Shown: positions 18,208 through 27,258 of the stretch, in pieces
How the letters are laid out: each line of letters opens with the position of its first letter
How positions within the stretch are numbered: the stretch's first letter is position 1
From: Barthelona sp. PCE
Lineage: Eukaryota; Metamonada: BaSk clade
Assembly (NCBI GenBank): GCA_040285745.1
Contig: JAUFOR010000008.1
Span: 1,860,001 to 1,924,000 of the forward strand
Length of the DNA: 64,000 nt
Direction: 5' to 3'
The notes under the pieces: generated by a model
The model's database searches: none
Seen by the model: only the letters and a program-made list of their open reading frames with translations
What the model was told of the DNA's origin: nothing
Program-made: the position numbers and the translations under genes

Positions 18208-19455
18208 ATGTCGGGTTTTGACAGTATTCTCACACTTGGTGAAAGCGAACACCTCGTAGGGCAGATTAAATCATTCAAGGTTGAAAAAATTGGCTCCGAA
18301 CAGTGGGTTAAACAGCACCTACTCTGTAACAAGCTGAATTTACAACTGCACCAGAGCGCAATGACGCACTGCGATGAGTTTGTGAAGGACCACATTGTCG
18401 TAATGGACAAGGCCACGGATATCATCAAACAACTTATTGTAACCCATTTCTTCAGAAAGAATGTTATTATGCCATATTACGATGAGATAAATGGCATCAA
18501 CTCCAACTTTACGTACTTTCTCTTGTATCATGAGACGGTTCTTGTCAATATGCTCGAGGTACTTGTTTTTCACGATGATTTTATCGAATCAATCGATGAA
18601 AACATGGTGGATCTGCTTGAGGTTGTGTACTCGTCACTTGTATATCTCACTCAGGTGAAGGGAAAGAAGTATTACCTGAAGCAGGCAACCCCAATAGAGA
18701 ATCACTGTTTTAAAACAGGTATGTCAATGGTCACTATCATGCGTTTCCTTCTTAACAACACCAAGAAGTTCTCACGGTTCTTGAAGTACAATATTCCAGA
18801 CTTGATGTCCGAACTTCTCGAAAAACAACCATGGAAGATTGTCAATGAGAAGAAATTATTTGTATATGAGAATCACCAATGGACACAGTTGCAGCCAGGA
18901 GGTCCAGCGCTGAATAGCATTGAAGCTAATGTGTGGATTTCTCTCATATGTATTTTCTTAAGCCAGAATAACTTTGAATTGTTAAGTAATGTTAACATTG
19001 CTGCACTAGAGAGTCTTACTCGCTTTATATCTGAACCTAAGGTCGATATGTTGCCGATGTTAGGTGATCTTCGTAATATGTTTGGTGGTCTAAAGAGCTA
19101 CGAACAACAGATGAATAATAGTCGAAGTGCTTTTATGGTTGAGGAGATGCCTTCTTTTTTGCCTGTCGTAGAAGGGTGCAACTGGGATGAAGTTAAAATG
19201 AACCTGGCTACATTTTTGAACAGTCCAGAATTTTTACACGTGTTTCAGCTTTTATCCAAAGATTTTTCAGAGATTTTCACAGATGAGAATACTCAACCAG
19301 TACTCCAACAGCCAAAGTGCGCTGTTTGTAGTGAAGATGCACCTTATAGATGTCAAAAATGTAAGCAAATTTGGTATTGTGGTGTGGACTGTCAACGTTC
19401 AGATTGGAAACGACACAAGAAGGAATGTAGACGTCTCCGTATCCTTGCTGAGTGA
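18208..19455 (+). CDS. ZMYND10: ZMYND10, axonemal dynein assembly factor
   Basis: The product is 415 residues from the ATG at 18208; the frame is open further upstream to 18121, but an initiator-like string just before 18208 favours the shorter form. A helical body shows family phrases such as WVKQHLLCNKLNLQ, YFLLYHETVLVNMLEVLVFHDDF, DLLEVVYSSLVYL and QPWKIV. At the C-terminus is a complete MYND zinc finger, CAVCSEDAPYRC...CKQIWYC...CQRSDWKRHKKEC, with all eight ligands. ZMYND10 acts with HSP90-FKBP8 co-chaperones to mature axonemal dynein heavy chains in the cytoplasm. Its presence implies a motile flagellum with dynein arms and suits the dynein gene at the window's left edge. Confidence 0.85.
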   Translation: MSGFDSILTLGESEHLVGQIKSFKVEKIGSEQWVKQHLLCNKLNLQLHQSAMTHCDEFVKDHIVVMDKATDIIKQLIVTHFFRKNVIMPYYDEINGINSNFTYFLLYHETVLVNMLEVLVFHDDFIESIDENMVDLLEVVYSSLVYLTQVKGKKYYLKQATPIENHCFKTGMSMVTIMRFLLNNTKKFSRFLKYNIPDLMSELLEKQPWKIVNEKKLFVYENHQWTQLQPGGPALNSIEANVWISLICIFLSQNNFELLSNVNIAALESLTRFISEPKVDMLPMLGDLRNMFGGLKSYEQQMNNSRSAFMVEEMPSFLPVVEGCNWDEVKMNLATFLNSPEFLHVFQLLSKDFSEIFTDENTQPVLQQPKCAVCSEDAPYRCQKCKQIWYCGVDCQRSDWKRHKKECRRLRILAE

Positions 19456-19823
19456 TGTTTTGTATTTGAGTAAAACAATTTCTAACATGCTTCTAACCCA
19501 ACACTTTACATACAAATATGATACAAAATATCACAAAATTTAATGTCCAAAGAGATCCGGAATCGATTGATTCAGATGTTTTTTTAATATACATATTGCC
19601 TTTTTTGTCATCTGATGCCCAATTATGAATGAATTTTGCCAATTTTTTGTGGTGGTAGTTTTAATACAATTAAAAGATATGATCTACTCTAAATCCAGCA
19701 CTTATGTTGCATTATATGGCATGACAATGTATGCGTAGCATCATTTAAGAAGTTAAATATTGTTCCACAAATATTCTCCTATTCCTTCATTGGCAGTTTT
19801 TGTTTTGCAAAAAGTGAGCCAAT
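19456..19823. other. short AT-rich intergenic stretch
   Basis: 368 bases lie between two same-strand genes. Nothing is recognisable beyond the presumed 3' end of ZMYND10 and the promoter of the ISY1-like gene. Confidence 0.5.
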
Positions 19824-20411
19824 ATGTCACGAAAGCAAATTAAATCATCGCTGATTAATCAGTACTTGCACGAAAAGCTTACAAACAAAAAAGCTCCTGT
19901 TGTCAGTGATCCCAGTTCTATCAATAGCGTGCCTCGACTGAATGATGGGCTTCAACGGCTGCAAACCAAGTTCAGGTATCAATTGCAGGAACTAGTTGCG
20001 TTTTTTGAAACCGATCACGGTGAAGAAGGTAATGAAACACAATTAAACTTGTTAAACACGGCTGCCAATGGTGTTTTAGCAAAGATCAGACGATATGAGC
20101 AACGGCTGAAGGAGTTAGGATCGTTTGTTGATCAACTCAATATTGGTACGAGTGTTCCACATATTGATGGTGTATACTACTTTGGTAAGGCTGAAGGATT
20201 GCCACTGTGTGTTGAAGGTCTGGTAAGGCAAAGAGAAACTGAGAAAGATGAGACGAAAAAGAAAAATTTTTCACAACTTATTGATGCTTCATATTTTTTC
20301 CCTGTTATTCCCAACCCGATTTCAGTATCAAATGAGAATGATGATGACCAAGAAGTTTTCTCTCTTTCAGAACTTGAAACATCATTACTGAATTGTATAA
20401 AACAATGCTAG
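19824..20411 (+). CDS. ISY1: ISY1-like splicing factor
   Basis: The product is 195 residues. The centre reads LLNTAANGVLAKIRRYEQRLKELGSFVDQL and then HIDGVYYFGKAEGLPLCVEGL. This corresponds to the ISY1 pattern of a helix ending in RIKELGG, a linker and YKYFGAAKDLPGVRELF. A following charged helix and SQLIDASYFFPV fit the family's IDxxYYG region. ISY1 is a component of the catalytic spliceosome (NTC-associated) and monitors first-step splicing. It is shorter than animal ISY1 (about 285 residues) and divergent at both ends. Its presence agrees with the few introns visible in the window. Confidence 0.6.
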   Translation: MSRKQIKSSLINQYLHEKLTNKKAPVVSDPSSINSVPRLNDGLQRLQTKFRYQLQELVAFFETDHGEEGNETQLNLLNTAANGVLAKIRRYEQRLKELGSFVDQLNIGTSVPHIDGVYYFGKAEGLPLCVEGLVRQRETEKDETKKKNFSQLIDASYFFPVIPNPISVSNENDDDQEVFSLSELETSLLNCIKQC

Positions 20412-20606
20412 TTTTTTCTGACTGCCTGTCCGTTCTGTCTACTTGACTTTTCCGATTGTAGCACATGTTGGGAACCTATTAGAAGTCATTAAATAGTGAT
20501 AACAAAATCAATTACTGAATGATTCCAGTTTTTTTTAAAAATAAATGTGTGCTTTTATTTCACGTACGTTTTTACTTTTCATAAGAACGGTTGTACCGAT
20601 ACACAC

Positions 20607-22085
20607 ATGATTATAAGGTTGTATGTCTTAGGATCGCTTAAAAAATCGTTTTCGAATCATTCTCCCATCTCAGACCATTCTATATCAATAGGGATGTTGA
20701 ACATCCTTCACACCACACCAACAACGCTAGGGCACCCGTGGTGGCAATCAAAACTGGCCAAAAAAACAAAAAACAGCCTTACATCACACAGAACAGTTGT
20801 ACTACGGAAATCGTCGCTTCCTGCTAGGCTAGTCGTACTTTTCTGCCTGTTGATACTGTTCCAAACCGCGGCGTCGGTCCCAACAAATTTTACATATTCA
20901 TCTGCCCGCAGCTTTATGCCTGTTTCAATGGTTATTGGCTCAAAGGTGCACGCTATCAGCTTCTACAAACGTGACATTGTTGATGTTATCAGTAACCAAA
21001 ACGTTATGGTTCTTTCAAATCACATTGCTGCTCCAAATGCTTTTCAAACAAATATTGCTGTCAACACTCCAGAATGCTATACTTATGTACGTGACACAGA
21101 AGGATTAGTTCATTTTAATGCATCTATGGTATTAAGACCTGCTCACATGAACTTTCCTTACCTTCCATCATATCATTATGATTATTGCTATAGAAATGAC
21201 TATAGGGTAGAGGAGCACTTCCACTTCATGCTAGCATCAAACGAAGGTGCTATTAGCCGTGCAGCACTCACACACTCTCATGATATCGAGTTTGACAATA
21301 ACAATACCCCTTATCCTTACGTAATATACCAACTGGGCCACCAGAGATACACATATAATTACAACGAAGAGGATCTGTATCGGTCATATTATTATAACAT
21401 TCTGAGTATCACAAAAAGAGCGTATCAGTGTTATGGCCTTCTATCATTCAGACCATCTGATTGGAAGCTTCGTAGAGTGTTTGCCCCAAAGACATACAGG
21501 ACTTGGACTGGCGCGTATGCAAATAGTATTGTGTTATCTACTTTTGTTACCGATACATACACCATTTTTATATGGGGCAGTAACTATTATCTATATGTAT
21601 ATCCTTGGTCACCCACATGCACAGGCAGGAATATGAAATATCACATTGATGATCCTGTCAACTATGTGTGCACAGAATATTTTCCTCTACCAGTTAGTTC
21701 TGGTCGCGTTTTTAAATCAACTGCGGCCGATTTCCTTACTGGAAATGAAACTCTTAAGGTTGACAACCTGGATATTCTTTACTGTTGGAAGACTCCTTCA
21801 GTTAGCGACGATATGTCATGTATGATATGGTATAGAGCTTTAACTGATGAACGCTGGCTTGGTGAAATTTTTACTCCAAAAGAGCATTCTTCCGATCTAA
21901 CGTGGGTTTCCACGACAACTTTTGGCATGAAATCTATTTATGATTCTGCCGAAAAAGCGTGGCATGTAGTTTTTGCTTATTCACAAGATAATCAAGTGAA
22001 AATACGTGTTATGCACAACGATTCTGATCTGAAGCATCTTGAATACGATCATTTAATAACAAGAACTGACTTCAGAGAATCGTAA
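20607..22085 (+). CDS. orphan secreted or signal-anchored protein, beta-rich ectodomain
   Basis: The product is 492 residues from the first in-frame ATG; a start at 20694 (463 residues) is equally possible. A single hydrophobic segment (ARLVVLFCLLILFQTAASV) preceded by basic residues is a signal peptide or type II anchor. The remainder, about 390 residues, is Tyr-, Ser- and Thr-rich, with many short beta-strand-like segments, at least six Asn-X-Ser/Thr sites and about nine cysteines. This suggests an extracellular or lumenal beta-propeller or beta-sandwich. I do not recognise the family. It lies between ISY1 and ZSWIM2 and is probably lineage-restricted. A possible splice donor (GTACGT at 20563) was considered, but no matching acceptor was found. 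Confidence 0.6.
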   Translation: MIIRLYVLGSLKKSFSNHSPISDHSISIGMLNILHTTPTTLGHPWWQSKLAKKTKNSLTSHRTVVLRKSSLPARLVVLFCLLILFQTAASVPTNFTYSSARSFMPVSMVIGSKVHAISFYKRDIVDVISNQNVMVLSNHIAAPNAFQTNIAVNTPECYTYVRDTEGLVHFNASMVLRPAHMNFPYLPSYHYDYCYRNDYRVEEHFHFMLASNEGAISRAALTHSHDIEFDNNNTPYPYVIYQLGHQRYTYNYNEEDLYRSYYYNILSITKRAYQCYGLLSFRPSDWKLRRVFAPKTYRTWTGAYANSIVLSTFVTDTYTIFIWGSNYYLYVYPWSPTCTGRNMKYHIDDPVNYVCTEYFPLPVSSGRVFKSTAADFLTGNETLKVDNLDILYCWKTPSVSDDMSCMIWYRALTDERWLGEIFTPKEHSSDLTWVSTTTFGMKSIYDSAEKAWHVVFAYSQDNQVKIRVMHNDSDLKHLEYDHLITRTDFRES

Positions 22086-22156
22086 TTGACTTTTTTTCCC
22101 TTCTTACTTTTTCTTTCCCCTTCATTTATCTTTTTGTTACGATTTTTTTGTGTAAA

Positions 22157-23728
22157 CTATCTTCTTTTTGTTTGTAATGACATTCCTGATACATTAAAAT
22201 CTAATTCTACAGCAACATTTGTTCTTCTTCTTGGTTGCCTAACACGTGGTAGAGACTGTGTAATATTTCTTATACGTCGCTCATTAATTCTCTGTGCCTG
22301 ACTCATACTACCCACGGATAAATCCAATTCATGACTACTTTCTGGTTCGACTGATGCTTCTGCTGATGTTTCTGTTACTGATTCAATGTGCTGTACTGTT
22401 CTGCTCGCTGCTGCCTCACTGACAATCTGCTTGAGAGGTGTTGATGGGGTGCCTATGACCAGCTTACTACCCTTCAATCCATCAAAAGACAGTAGGGTGT
22501 TTACCTCGTTTTCAGCGTTTGAAACCGCTTTTCTGGCACTCTTACGCCTCTTTTTCGGCTGTGCTGCATGTAATAACAGCCTACGAGCACAATACGGACA
22601 TTTCTCACCAAGTTCCGAAACGATACACTCTCTGTGGTAAATACAGCCACACGAGAGAACAATTGCCGGCCTTTCACCACATACCTCATCGTGACATCCA
22701 TAACAAACGCATTCATCGGTGATTTGTGGAATAACTTTGATAATCTTTGCTGTCTCAGTCAATAGACTTTCAGGCTCTTCATCAAGTGTCAGCAACAAGT
22801 TGTAATCCTCAGGTGTCAAGTCTCTATATTGCAGCTCTCGTACTTCATTCATCAAAACAGGATTGTTCTTTATCTTTTTCGAAATTCGCAAAGGCGCCTC
22901 TATCCACTCCTCATCCGGCTTGCGTCGACAAACGAATGCGCGTTCAGGAAGTTGATTGTCCATATAGTGCTTTAAACAAAGTATATCACTTGATAACCCC
23001 AAAGTGGGATCATCATCGCACGTTTTATAGACCCATCCACGAACGTATCCACGGCATTGCGAGCAGTAGCACCCCTTGTGGAAGGGGACACGGTGCTCAA
23101 TTGGCAGTTCCCTCTGTGGTTTAACCATCTCTCTAGCGTTTTGTCTCATTGCTGCAATAGTCTGATTCGTCCACTCGTCTCTACAGAGTGGACATGTCGT
23201 TTTGTGGGTTCTGTTGTGCGCTGCAAACATATTAAAGCAGGAATAATGCAAATACTGACCACAACTGAAACACCAAATCACCTTACCCTCGTGCACTGCA
23301 TCAAAACAGATTGGACATACACCACTACCATCAGGTGGTGTGGGAGGCCGAACCTCAAGCGTTGAAACCTCACCTTTCCGTCTATTTGATGCGTTTGCAT
23401 GTTCTTCCATACGGAAAAACCCGTTAAGAAGCTGATCAATTGTGCGCTCGCTGCAGTTGAGTTGCCACAAAATAGGGTCATCATGTGGAATGCGGAAAAC
23501 CTTTGTCATGACGAAAAGCATGTGAATGCAAACATTTGAGATTCCTCCATATTTTGTACATGTGCACGAATGCTGTGTGGTGTCAATTGTCACTCTGAAT
23601 TTCTTTCGCTGGTCATTTTGAAGTAAAAAAGATAATGGCCCCACTCTTTGCAATAAAAACAATCGTACATTTGGTAATTCTCCTAATAGTTGTGTTACCT
23701 CTTCTGGACACCTTGTTTTAAAGCCCAT
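22157..23728 (-). CDS. ZSWIM2: ZSWIM2-type E3 ubiquitin ligase (SWIM-RING-ZZ-RING)
   Basis: The product is 523 residues. The domain order is a SWIM finger (C55, C57, C67, H69, within CTCTKYGGISNVCIHMLF), RING 1 (about 138-182), a ZZ-type finger (about 216-258) and RING 2 (about 340-380, CYGCHDEVC to CPYC). This combination, including the DDPILWQLNCSERTIDQLL stretch after the SWIM finger, matches ZSWIM2/MEX, an E3 ligase described from vertebrate testis. The C-terminal 140 residues are disordered and Arg/Ser-rich. By inference the product has a flagellar or cell-death role here. No promoter element of the CCTTTT type is visible, but an A/T-rich string lies just upstream. Confidence 0.8.
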   Translation of the reverse strand: MGFKTRCPEEVTQLLGELPNVRLFLLQRVGPLSFLLQNDQRKKFRVTIDTTQHSCTCTKYGGISNVCIHMLFVMTKVFRIPHDDPILWQLNCSERTIDQLLNGFFRMEEHANASNRRKGEVSTLEVRPPTPPDGSGVCPICFDAVHEGKVIWCFSCGQYLHYSCFNMFAAHNRTHKTTCPLCRDEWTNQTIAAMRQNAREMVKPQRELPIEHRVPFHKGCYCSQCRGYVRGWVYKTCDDDPTLGLSSDILCLKHYMDNQLPERAFVCRRKPDEEWIEAPLRISKKIKNNPVLMNEVRELQYRDLTPEDYNLLLTLDEEPESLLTETAKIIKVIPQITDECVCYGCHDEVCGERPAIVLSCGCIYHRECIVSELGEKCPYCARRLLLHAAQPKKRRKSARKAVSNAENEVNTLLSFDGLKGSKLVIGTPSTPLKQIVSEAAASRTVQHIESVTETSAEASVEPESSHELDLSVGSMSQAQRINERRIRNITQSLPRVRQPRRRTNVAVELDFNVSGMSLQTKRR

Positions 23729-23820
23729 AATTAGATAATAAATATAAAACTATCAGAGGAAAAGAAGAAAAGCAAAAACAAAAACTGAATACCTGATTGG
23801 AGGTTTATTGATTAGGATTC

Positions 23821-24801
23821 TTAGTAATGAGTCTTGTTCTGGTTGTAACGGTTATCATAGTAAGAGCCTTGTTGGTTGTAGCCCTGAGCCTGACCTGTTT
23901 GACCTTGCTCAGTACTTGGCTGATTTCCTTCGAAGGATTGAGCACCATAAGAAGAGTTCTGCTGATAATATCCCTCACTGCTGTTACGGTTGTCATAACG
24001 CTGTTGTTGGTAAGGGGGTTGGTTGTAGCTACCCTCATTGTAACCAGAACCACCCTGATAATCGTTACGACGATTGTAATAATTGCGGTTACCACCACGA
24101 TCATTGTAGCCACCACGGCCACCTCCATAACCGCCACGGCCTCCACCGTAACCGCCACGACGGTTGTTGTAACCACCACGGCCACCGCCACGCTTGGAGA
24201 AAGTTCTTCTTCTAGATCTTCCACGATCACCAGAATCAAAATCCATGTGAAGGGCACGACCAAGGAACTCTGTACGGTTCAGCTCGCTGATAGCGCGCTC
24301 ACCGGCTTCACGGTTCTCAAAACGAATGAAACCGAAACCACGGCTGCGACCATCAGGACGAACAAGAATGTTACAGCGAACCAATTTACCGTACTTGGCA
24401 AAGAGGGTTTGAAGATCGGACTCTTGACAGTCAAAGCTCAAGTTACCGACGTAGATATCGTTCTCGTTCCTAGTATAGTTAGGGTTTTGGTTCTGGAAAC
24501 CAGAATTTCCTTCACCTTGGTTAGAACCGTAAACAGGTTGGTTCTCGGTGGTCTGGGGGGCATTTCCGTACATAGGCTGAGCTTCAACAGCAGGAGCAGC
24601 GTTGTAACCAGTAGATTCAACAGGCTGGGGGTTGTAAGATGCCTCAGCATATTCTTCACCATACTGAGCTTGGGGCTGGGCTTCAGTCTCAGTCACAGCG
24701 GGCTGAGCAGGAGCCTCAGTGGTCTCAACATTTGTGTTAGCATATTCTTCTACATTGTAAGCAGCTTGCTCAGTAGTGTTCTCATAATCATAAGAGCTCA
24801 T
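23821..24801 (-). CDS. RRM and RGG-box RNA-binding protein with prion-like ends
   Basis: The product is 326 residues from the ATG at 24801. The N-terminal 110 residues are Gln/Asn/Tyr/Pro-rich. One RRM follows (about 115-190), with RNP2 IYVGNLSF and RNP1 RGFGFIRF both intact. Then come RGG/GGYGG repeats (about 205-240) and a Tyr/Gln/Asn-rich tail. The layout resembles nucleolin/Gar2-type or hnRNP-like proteins that bind mRNA or pre-rRNA and can form condensates. The frame has seven extra codons upstream (from 24822), but the MSSYDYEN start is the conventional choice. A GAACCCTTTTTTAC element lies 22-35 bases before it. Confidence 0.8.
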   Translation of the reverse strand: MSSYDYENTTEQAAYNVEEYANTNVETTEAPAQPAVTETEAQPQAQYGEEYAEASYNPQPVESTGYNAAPAVEAQPMYGNAPQTTENQPVYGSNQGEGNSGFQNQNPNYTRNENDIYVGNLSFDCQESDLQTLFAKYGKLVRCNILVRPDGRSRGFGFIRFENREAGERAISELNRTEFLGRALHMDFDSGDRGRSRRRTFSKRGGGRGGYNNRRGGYGGGRGGYGGGRGGYNDRGGNRNYYNRRNDYQGGSGYNEGSYNQPPYQQQRYDNRNSSEGYYQQNSSYGAQSFEGNQPSTEQGQTGQAQGYNQQGSYYDNRYNQNKTHY

Positions 24802-24822
24802 GTTCAAACAAGTGATTTTCAA

Positions 24823-24836
24823 GTAAAAAAGGGTTC
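24823..24836 (-). promoter_or_regulatory. CCTTTT start-site element of the RRM gene
   Basis: On the minus strand this reads GAACCCTTTTTTAC, 22-35 bases before the ATG at 24801. Confidence 0.45.
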
Positions 24837-25069
24837 AAAAACACAAAGCATAACAAAATTTGTGAAGAAAACGTTCCTTGCAATATACAAGCAGTTTATT
24901 GAACTTAGGTGATTTATCTACTAACGTTATGTTCGCTTTACAAGCTAAATATTTCAAAAATCGTGCAGTCGTTGTTTGCCTGCAGTAAAAATTGTTTACC
25001 CATTTTAACCACAGATGTTCACCAACTTCATGTTGTATGATCTTTATTCACAAGGGCTGGGATACAAAA

Positions 25070-25954
25070 TTAGGCAATATATTCATCACCAGTAAAAACT
25101 AATTTGGAAGAATCATGTTCACTTAGTACATCAACCTGTATGTACCTTAAGAAGTCTTCATCATCGAAAAAGTTCTGTTTTAGCGATTCATGCGCGTTTG
25201 CTGTCGCATTAACAACACCTTTTATAGACGATGCTTCAGCTGCTGCAGTTGTTAAAATAGATTTTGCTTCTGCATTTGCTTGATTAATTGCGATGTTCTT
25301 ATTATAATTAGCATTTAAAACTTCCGTTTCAGCTTCTACTAAACGTGCTACTTGTTCTTCTTTAACCTTCAAGATGTTTTGCAACGCTTCAGCAATCTCA
25401 TCAATAGCTGCGCTGTATGCTACAGGAAGAACGATATTATTTAATTGGAAATTATCAACAAAAGCATGAGAACCACTAAAAGCGTTTGATAAGGCTGTTT
25501 CCATTTGAATTGCTGTTGTGGATCTGTTACGAATGGCAGCGATCGCTGTGAAGTTTGAACACACATCTCTGATTGTATCACGAGCTGAAACATAGTAATA
25601 GGTTTCATAATTCAACATAAACATGTCATAAACTTCTTCTAATTTAGATGTATCCAGGTTATAACGGAAGCTGAGCTCGAGGTCTAATTGTAAACCATCA
25701 ATTGAGCGACATCCAATGCTTTGACTATCACTAAAATCGATATTCCTTTTAACAGTAGGGAAACTAATAAATGACTTGTAAAAGCCGATTAAATGTCTCC
25801 CTTCTACATATTTGTTCACAAAATCAACACGTCCTGTAACACTATTATAGGTAAAAGCAACATTACCCAGATCAACAACAGAAAAGCTGCTAATTATGAG
25901 CACTACGGCCAGAATCACAGATACAAAGATGCAGCAGGAGCCTAATTTGACCAT
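25070..25954 (-). CDS. SPFH/band 7 (prohibitin-stomatin family) membrane protein
   Basis: The product is 294 residues from the ATG at 25954; the frame is open 18 codons further. A single N-terminal membrane span (LGSCCIFVSVILAVVLIISSF) precedes the SPFH domain (about 30-200: GRHLIGFYKSFISFPTVKRN, then RSIDGLQLDLELSFRYNL). A helical coiled-coil tail follows, rich in Ala and Glu. The phrasing IVLPVAYSAAIDEIAE is typical of the SPFH group found in ciliates and other protists, rather than mitochondrial prohibitin. These proteins form ring-like membrane scaffolds. An ACCTTTTTTAAC element 7-20 bases upstream supports the 25954 start. Confidence 0.8.
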   Translation of the reverse strand: MVKLGSCCIFVSVILAVVLIISSFSVVDLGNVAFTYNSVTGRVDFVNKYVEGRHLIGFYKSFISFPTVKRNIDFSDSQSIGCRSIDGLQLDLELSFRYNLDTSKLEEVYDMFMLNYETYYYVSARDTIRDVCSNFTAIAAIRNRSTTAIQMETALSNAFSGSHAFVDNFQLNNIVLPVAYSAAIDEIAEALQNILKVKEEQVARLVEAETEVLNANYNKNIAINQANAEAKSILTTAAAEASSIKGVVNATANAHESLKQNFFDDEDFLRYIQVDVLSEHDSSKLVFTGDEYIA

Positions 25955-25960
25955 CAAAGA

Positions 25961-25974
25961 GTTAAAAAAGGTAT
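25961..25974 (-). promoter_or_regulatory. CCTTTT start-site element of the SPFH gene
   Basis: On the minus strand this reads ATACCTTTTTTAAC, 7-20 bases before the ATG at 25954. Confidence 0.45.
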
Positions 25975-26113
25975 GAAATACAAAAAACGTTGTTAAAGAA
26001 CAATGCATAGTCTTTTATGTGTAGAAATAGTTATTATTGCCCACGTGTGCCGTTGGATCCGCAAAAAAATCCAAAAAAACACTTGGAAAAATATATCTCA
26101 CCCATTCTAAACG

Positions 26114-26812
26114 ATGTTTAAATTTTTAGCCATTCTGTCTGTTCTTTTAGTGGCTCTTGCCTCGTGTCCTTCTGCTCTCAATGGCCTTAATGCTCTTAGC
26201 GTAGAACACCAGTTTGCTGGACCTAACCCCAAGCGTTTAAGCTTCCAAATCAGTCCCTGTGAGCCTTTAGCCCTTTGCAGTGGCCAAGCCTGTCTTTCTT
26301 TTGGTGTTGGTAGCGCAAGCTTCAATGTTGGTCGTAATCCTACGTACAGCATCACTGGTGATCGTCAAATGACTCAAAAGATGTCTGGTATCTATAAGTG
26401 TTTCGATGGCAGCACTACTCATGCAACTGGTACAAAAATCACATATATTTGTGATTCTTCACAATCTGGTGATGGTGCTCTTGAAATTGCACCTGATTTC
26501 GTCTCTGAGGAATGTCCTGCTTCTCAAACACCAACAATTTACACTTTTACTTGGCGTACAGATAAGGTTTGCGATTTATCTCAAGGATCAAGCTTTGGTA
26601 CCGTATTTTGGGTTTTATTCTTCCTCACTGTCATCTTATATCTTGGAATTGGTATTGCTTTCAAGACTATTGCTCAAGGAGCTCGAGGTATTGAAGCTAT
26701 TCCACAAATCGACATGTGGAGGGAATTACCATCACTTTGTAAGGACGGTATTACCTTCTGGAAGTCTAAGATGTCCAAAGGAAGCAAGACAACATCATAC
26801 GAAACTCTTTAG
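26114..26812 (+). CDS. type I membrane protein with MRH/Atg27-like lumenal domain
   Basis: The product is 232 residues. A signal peptide (about 1-18) leads into a Cys-containing lumenal domain (about 19-155). Its pattern (FQISPCEPLALCSG..., then SGDGALEIAPDFVSEECP and YTFTWRTDKVC) resembles the mannose-6-phosphate-receptor-homology fold shared with Atg27. A membrane span (about 163-185) follows, then a short tail with AIPQIDMWRELPSLCKDG, a phrase common to these receptors. The last residues, SYETL, give a YxxPhi sorting motif (YETL), as in Atg27 and lysosomal receptors. A Golgi-endosome sorting role is likely. Whether it binds phosphomannose is not clear. Confidence 0.7.
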   Translation: MFKFLAILSVLLVALASCPSALNGLNALSVEHQFAGPNPKRLSFQISPCEPLALCSGQACLSFGVGSASFNVGRNPTYSITGDRQMTQKMSGIYKCFDGSTTHATGTKITYICDSSQSGDGALEIAPDFVSEECPASQTPTIYTFTWRTDKVCDLSQGSSFGTVFWVLFFLTVILYLGIGIAFKTIAQGARGIEAIPQIDMWRELPSLCKDGITFWKSKMSKGSKTTSYETL

Positions 26813-26864
26813 AGCTGAATACGTGTAGTAAATTTTTATCATCACTAAAATACTGAATGTATGC

Positions 26865-26878
26865 TTAACCTTTTCTAC
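26865..26878 (+). promoter_or_regulatory. CCTTTT start-site element of the small gene at 26904
   Basis: TTAACCTTTTCTAC lies 26-39 bases before the ATG, in the same orientation. It is the main reason to treat the small downstream frame as a real gene. Confidence 0.45.
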
Positions 26879-26903
26879 AGCTTTTTTTGGGACTAATTGG
26901 GCT

Positions 26904-27167
26904 ATGACTTCTGTTTTTGACGGGCTTATTTCTCCAGAAGAAGAGCATGATACCAAAATCGAGAAACAAAAAAGAAATAGAATGATTTTGCTTATAACAC
27001 TTCGGAAACGTTACAAAAAGTTTATGGATTTGGTTGATGAGATATATAACCAGCAAAAATACAACGTATCACTGAAAGAAATACTTTTTGAACGTGAGAG
27101 ATACCTTCAATCTTTAACACAACGTATAAGAAGGAAAAGGGGGTTTAGCAGCTTTGATAATATGTAG
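26904..27167 (+). CDS. small basic helical protein, function unknown
   Basis: The product is 87 residues, highly charged (Lys/Arg/Glu-rich) and predicted to be one long amphipathic helix broken once: KRYKKFMDLVDEIYNQQKYN, then LKEILFERERYLQSL. There is no signal peptide or recognisable domain. A CCTTTT start-site element lies 26 bases upstream, the ATG is the first in the transcript, and the codon use looks like that of its neighbours. It lies 91 bases from the convergent P0 gene. Confidence 0.55.
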   Translation: MTSVFDGLISPEEEHDTKIEKQKRNRMILLITLRKRYKKFMDLVDEIYNQQKYNVSLKEILFERERYLQSLTQRIRRKRGFSSFDNM

Positions 27168-27258
27168 TGTGAAGTGCAATCGCCCTTGTAAGATGCGAAT
27201 AATACACTCACTTCAGCTTCCACAATAAACTATCTTGAGAAATCTTTTATTAAGTGGC

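Noticed and set aside
20545-20625. GTACGT and GTATGT strings as splice donors for the secreted-protein gene
   Set aside because: No CTAAY-N4-AG acceptor in phase was found downstream, and the long frame is open without splicing.
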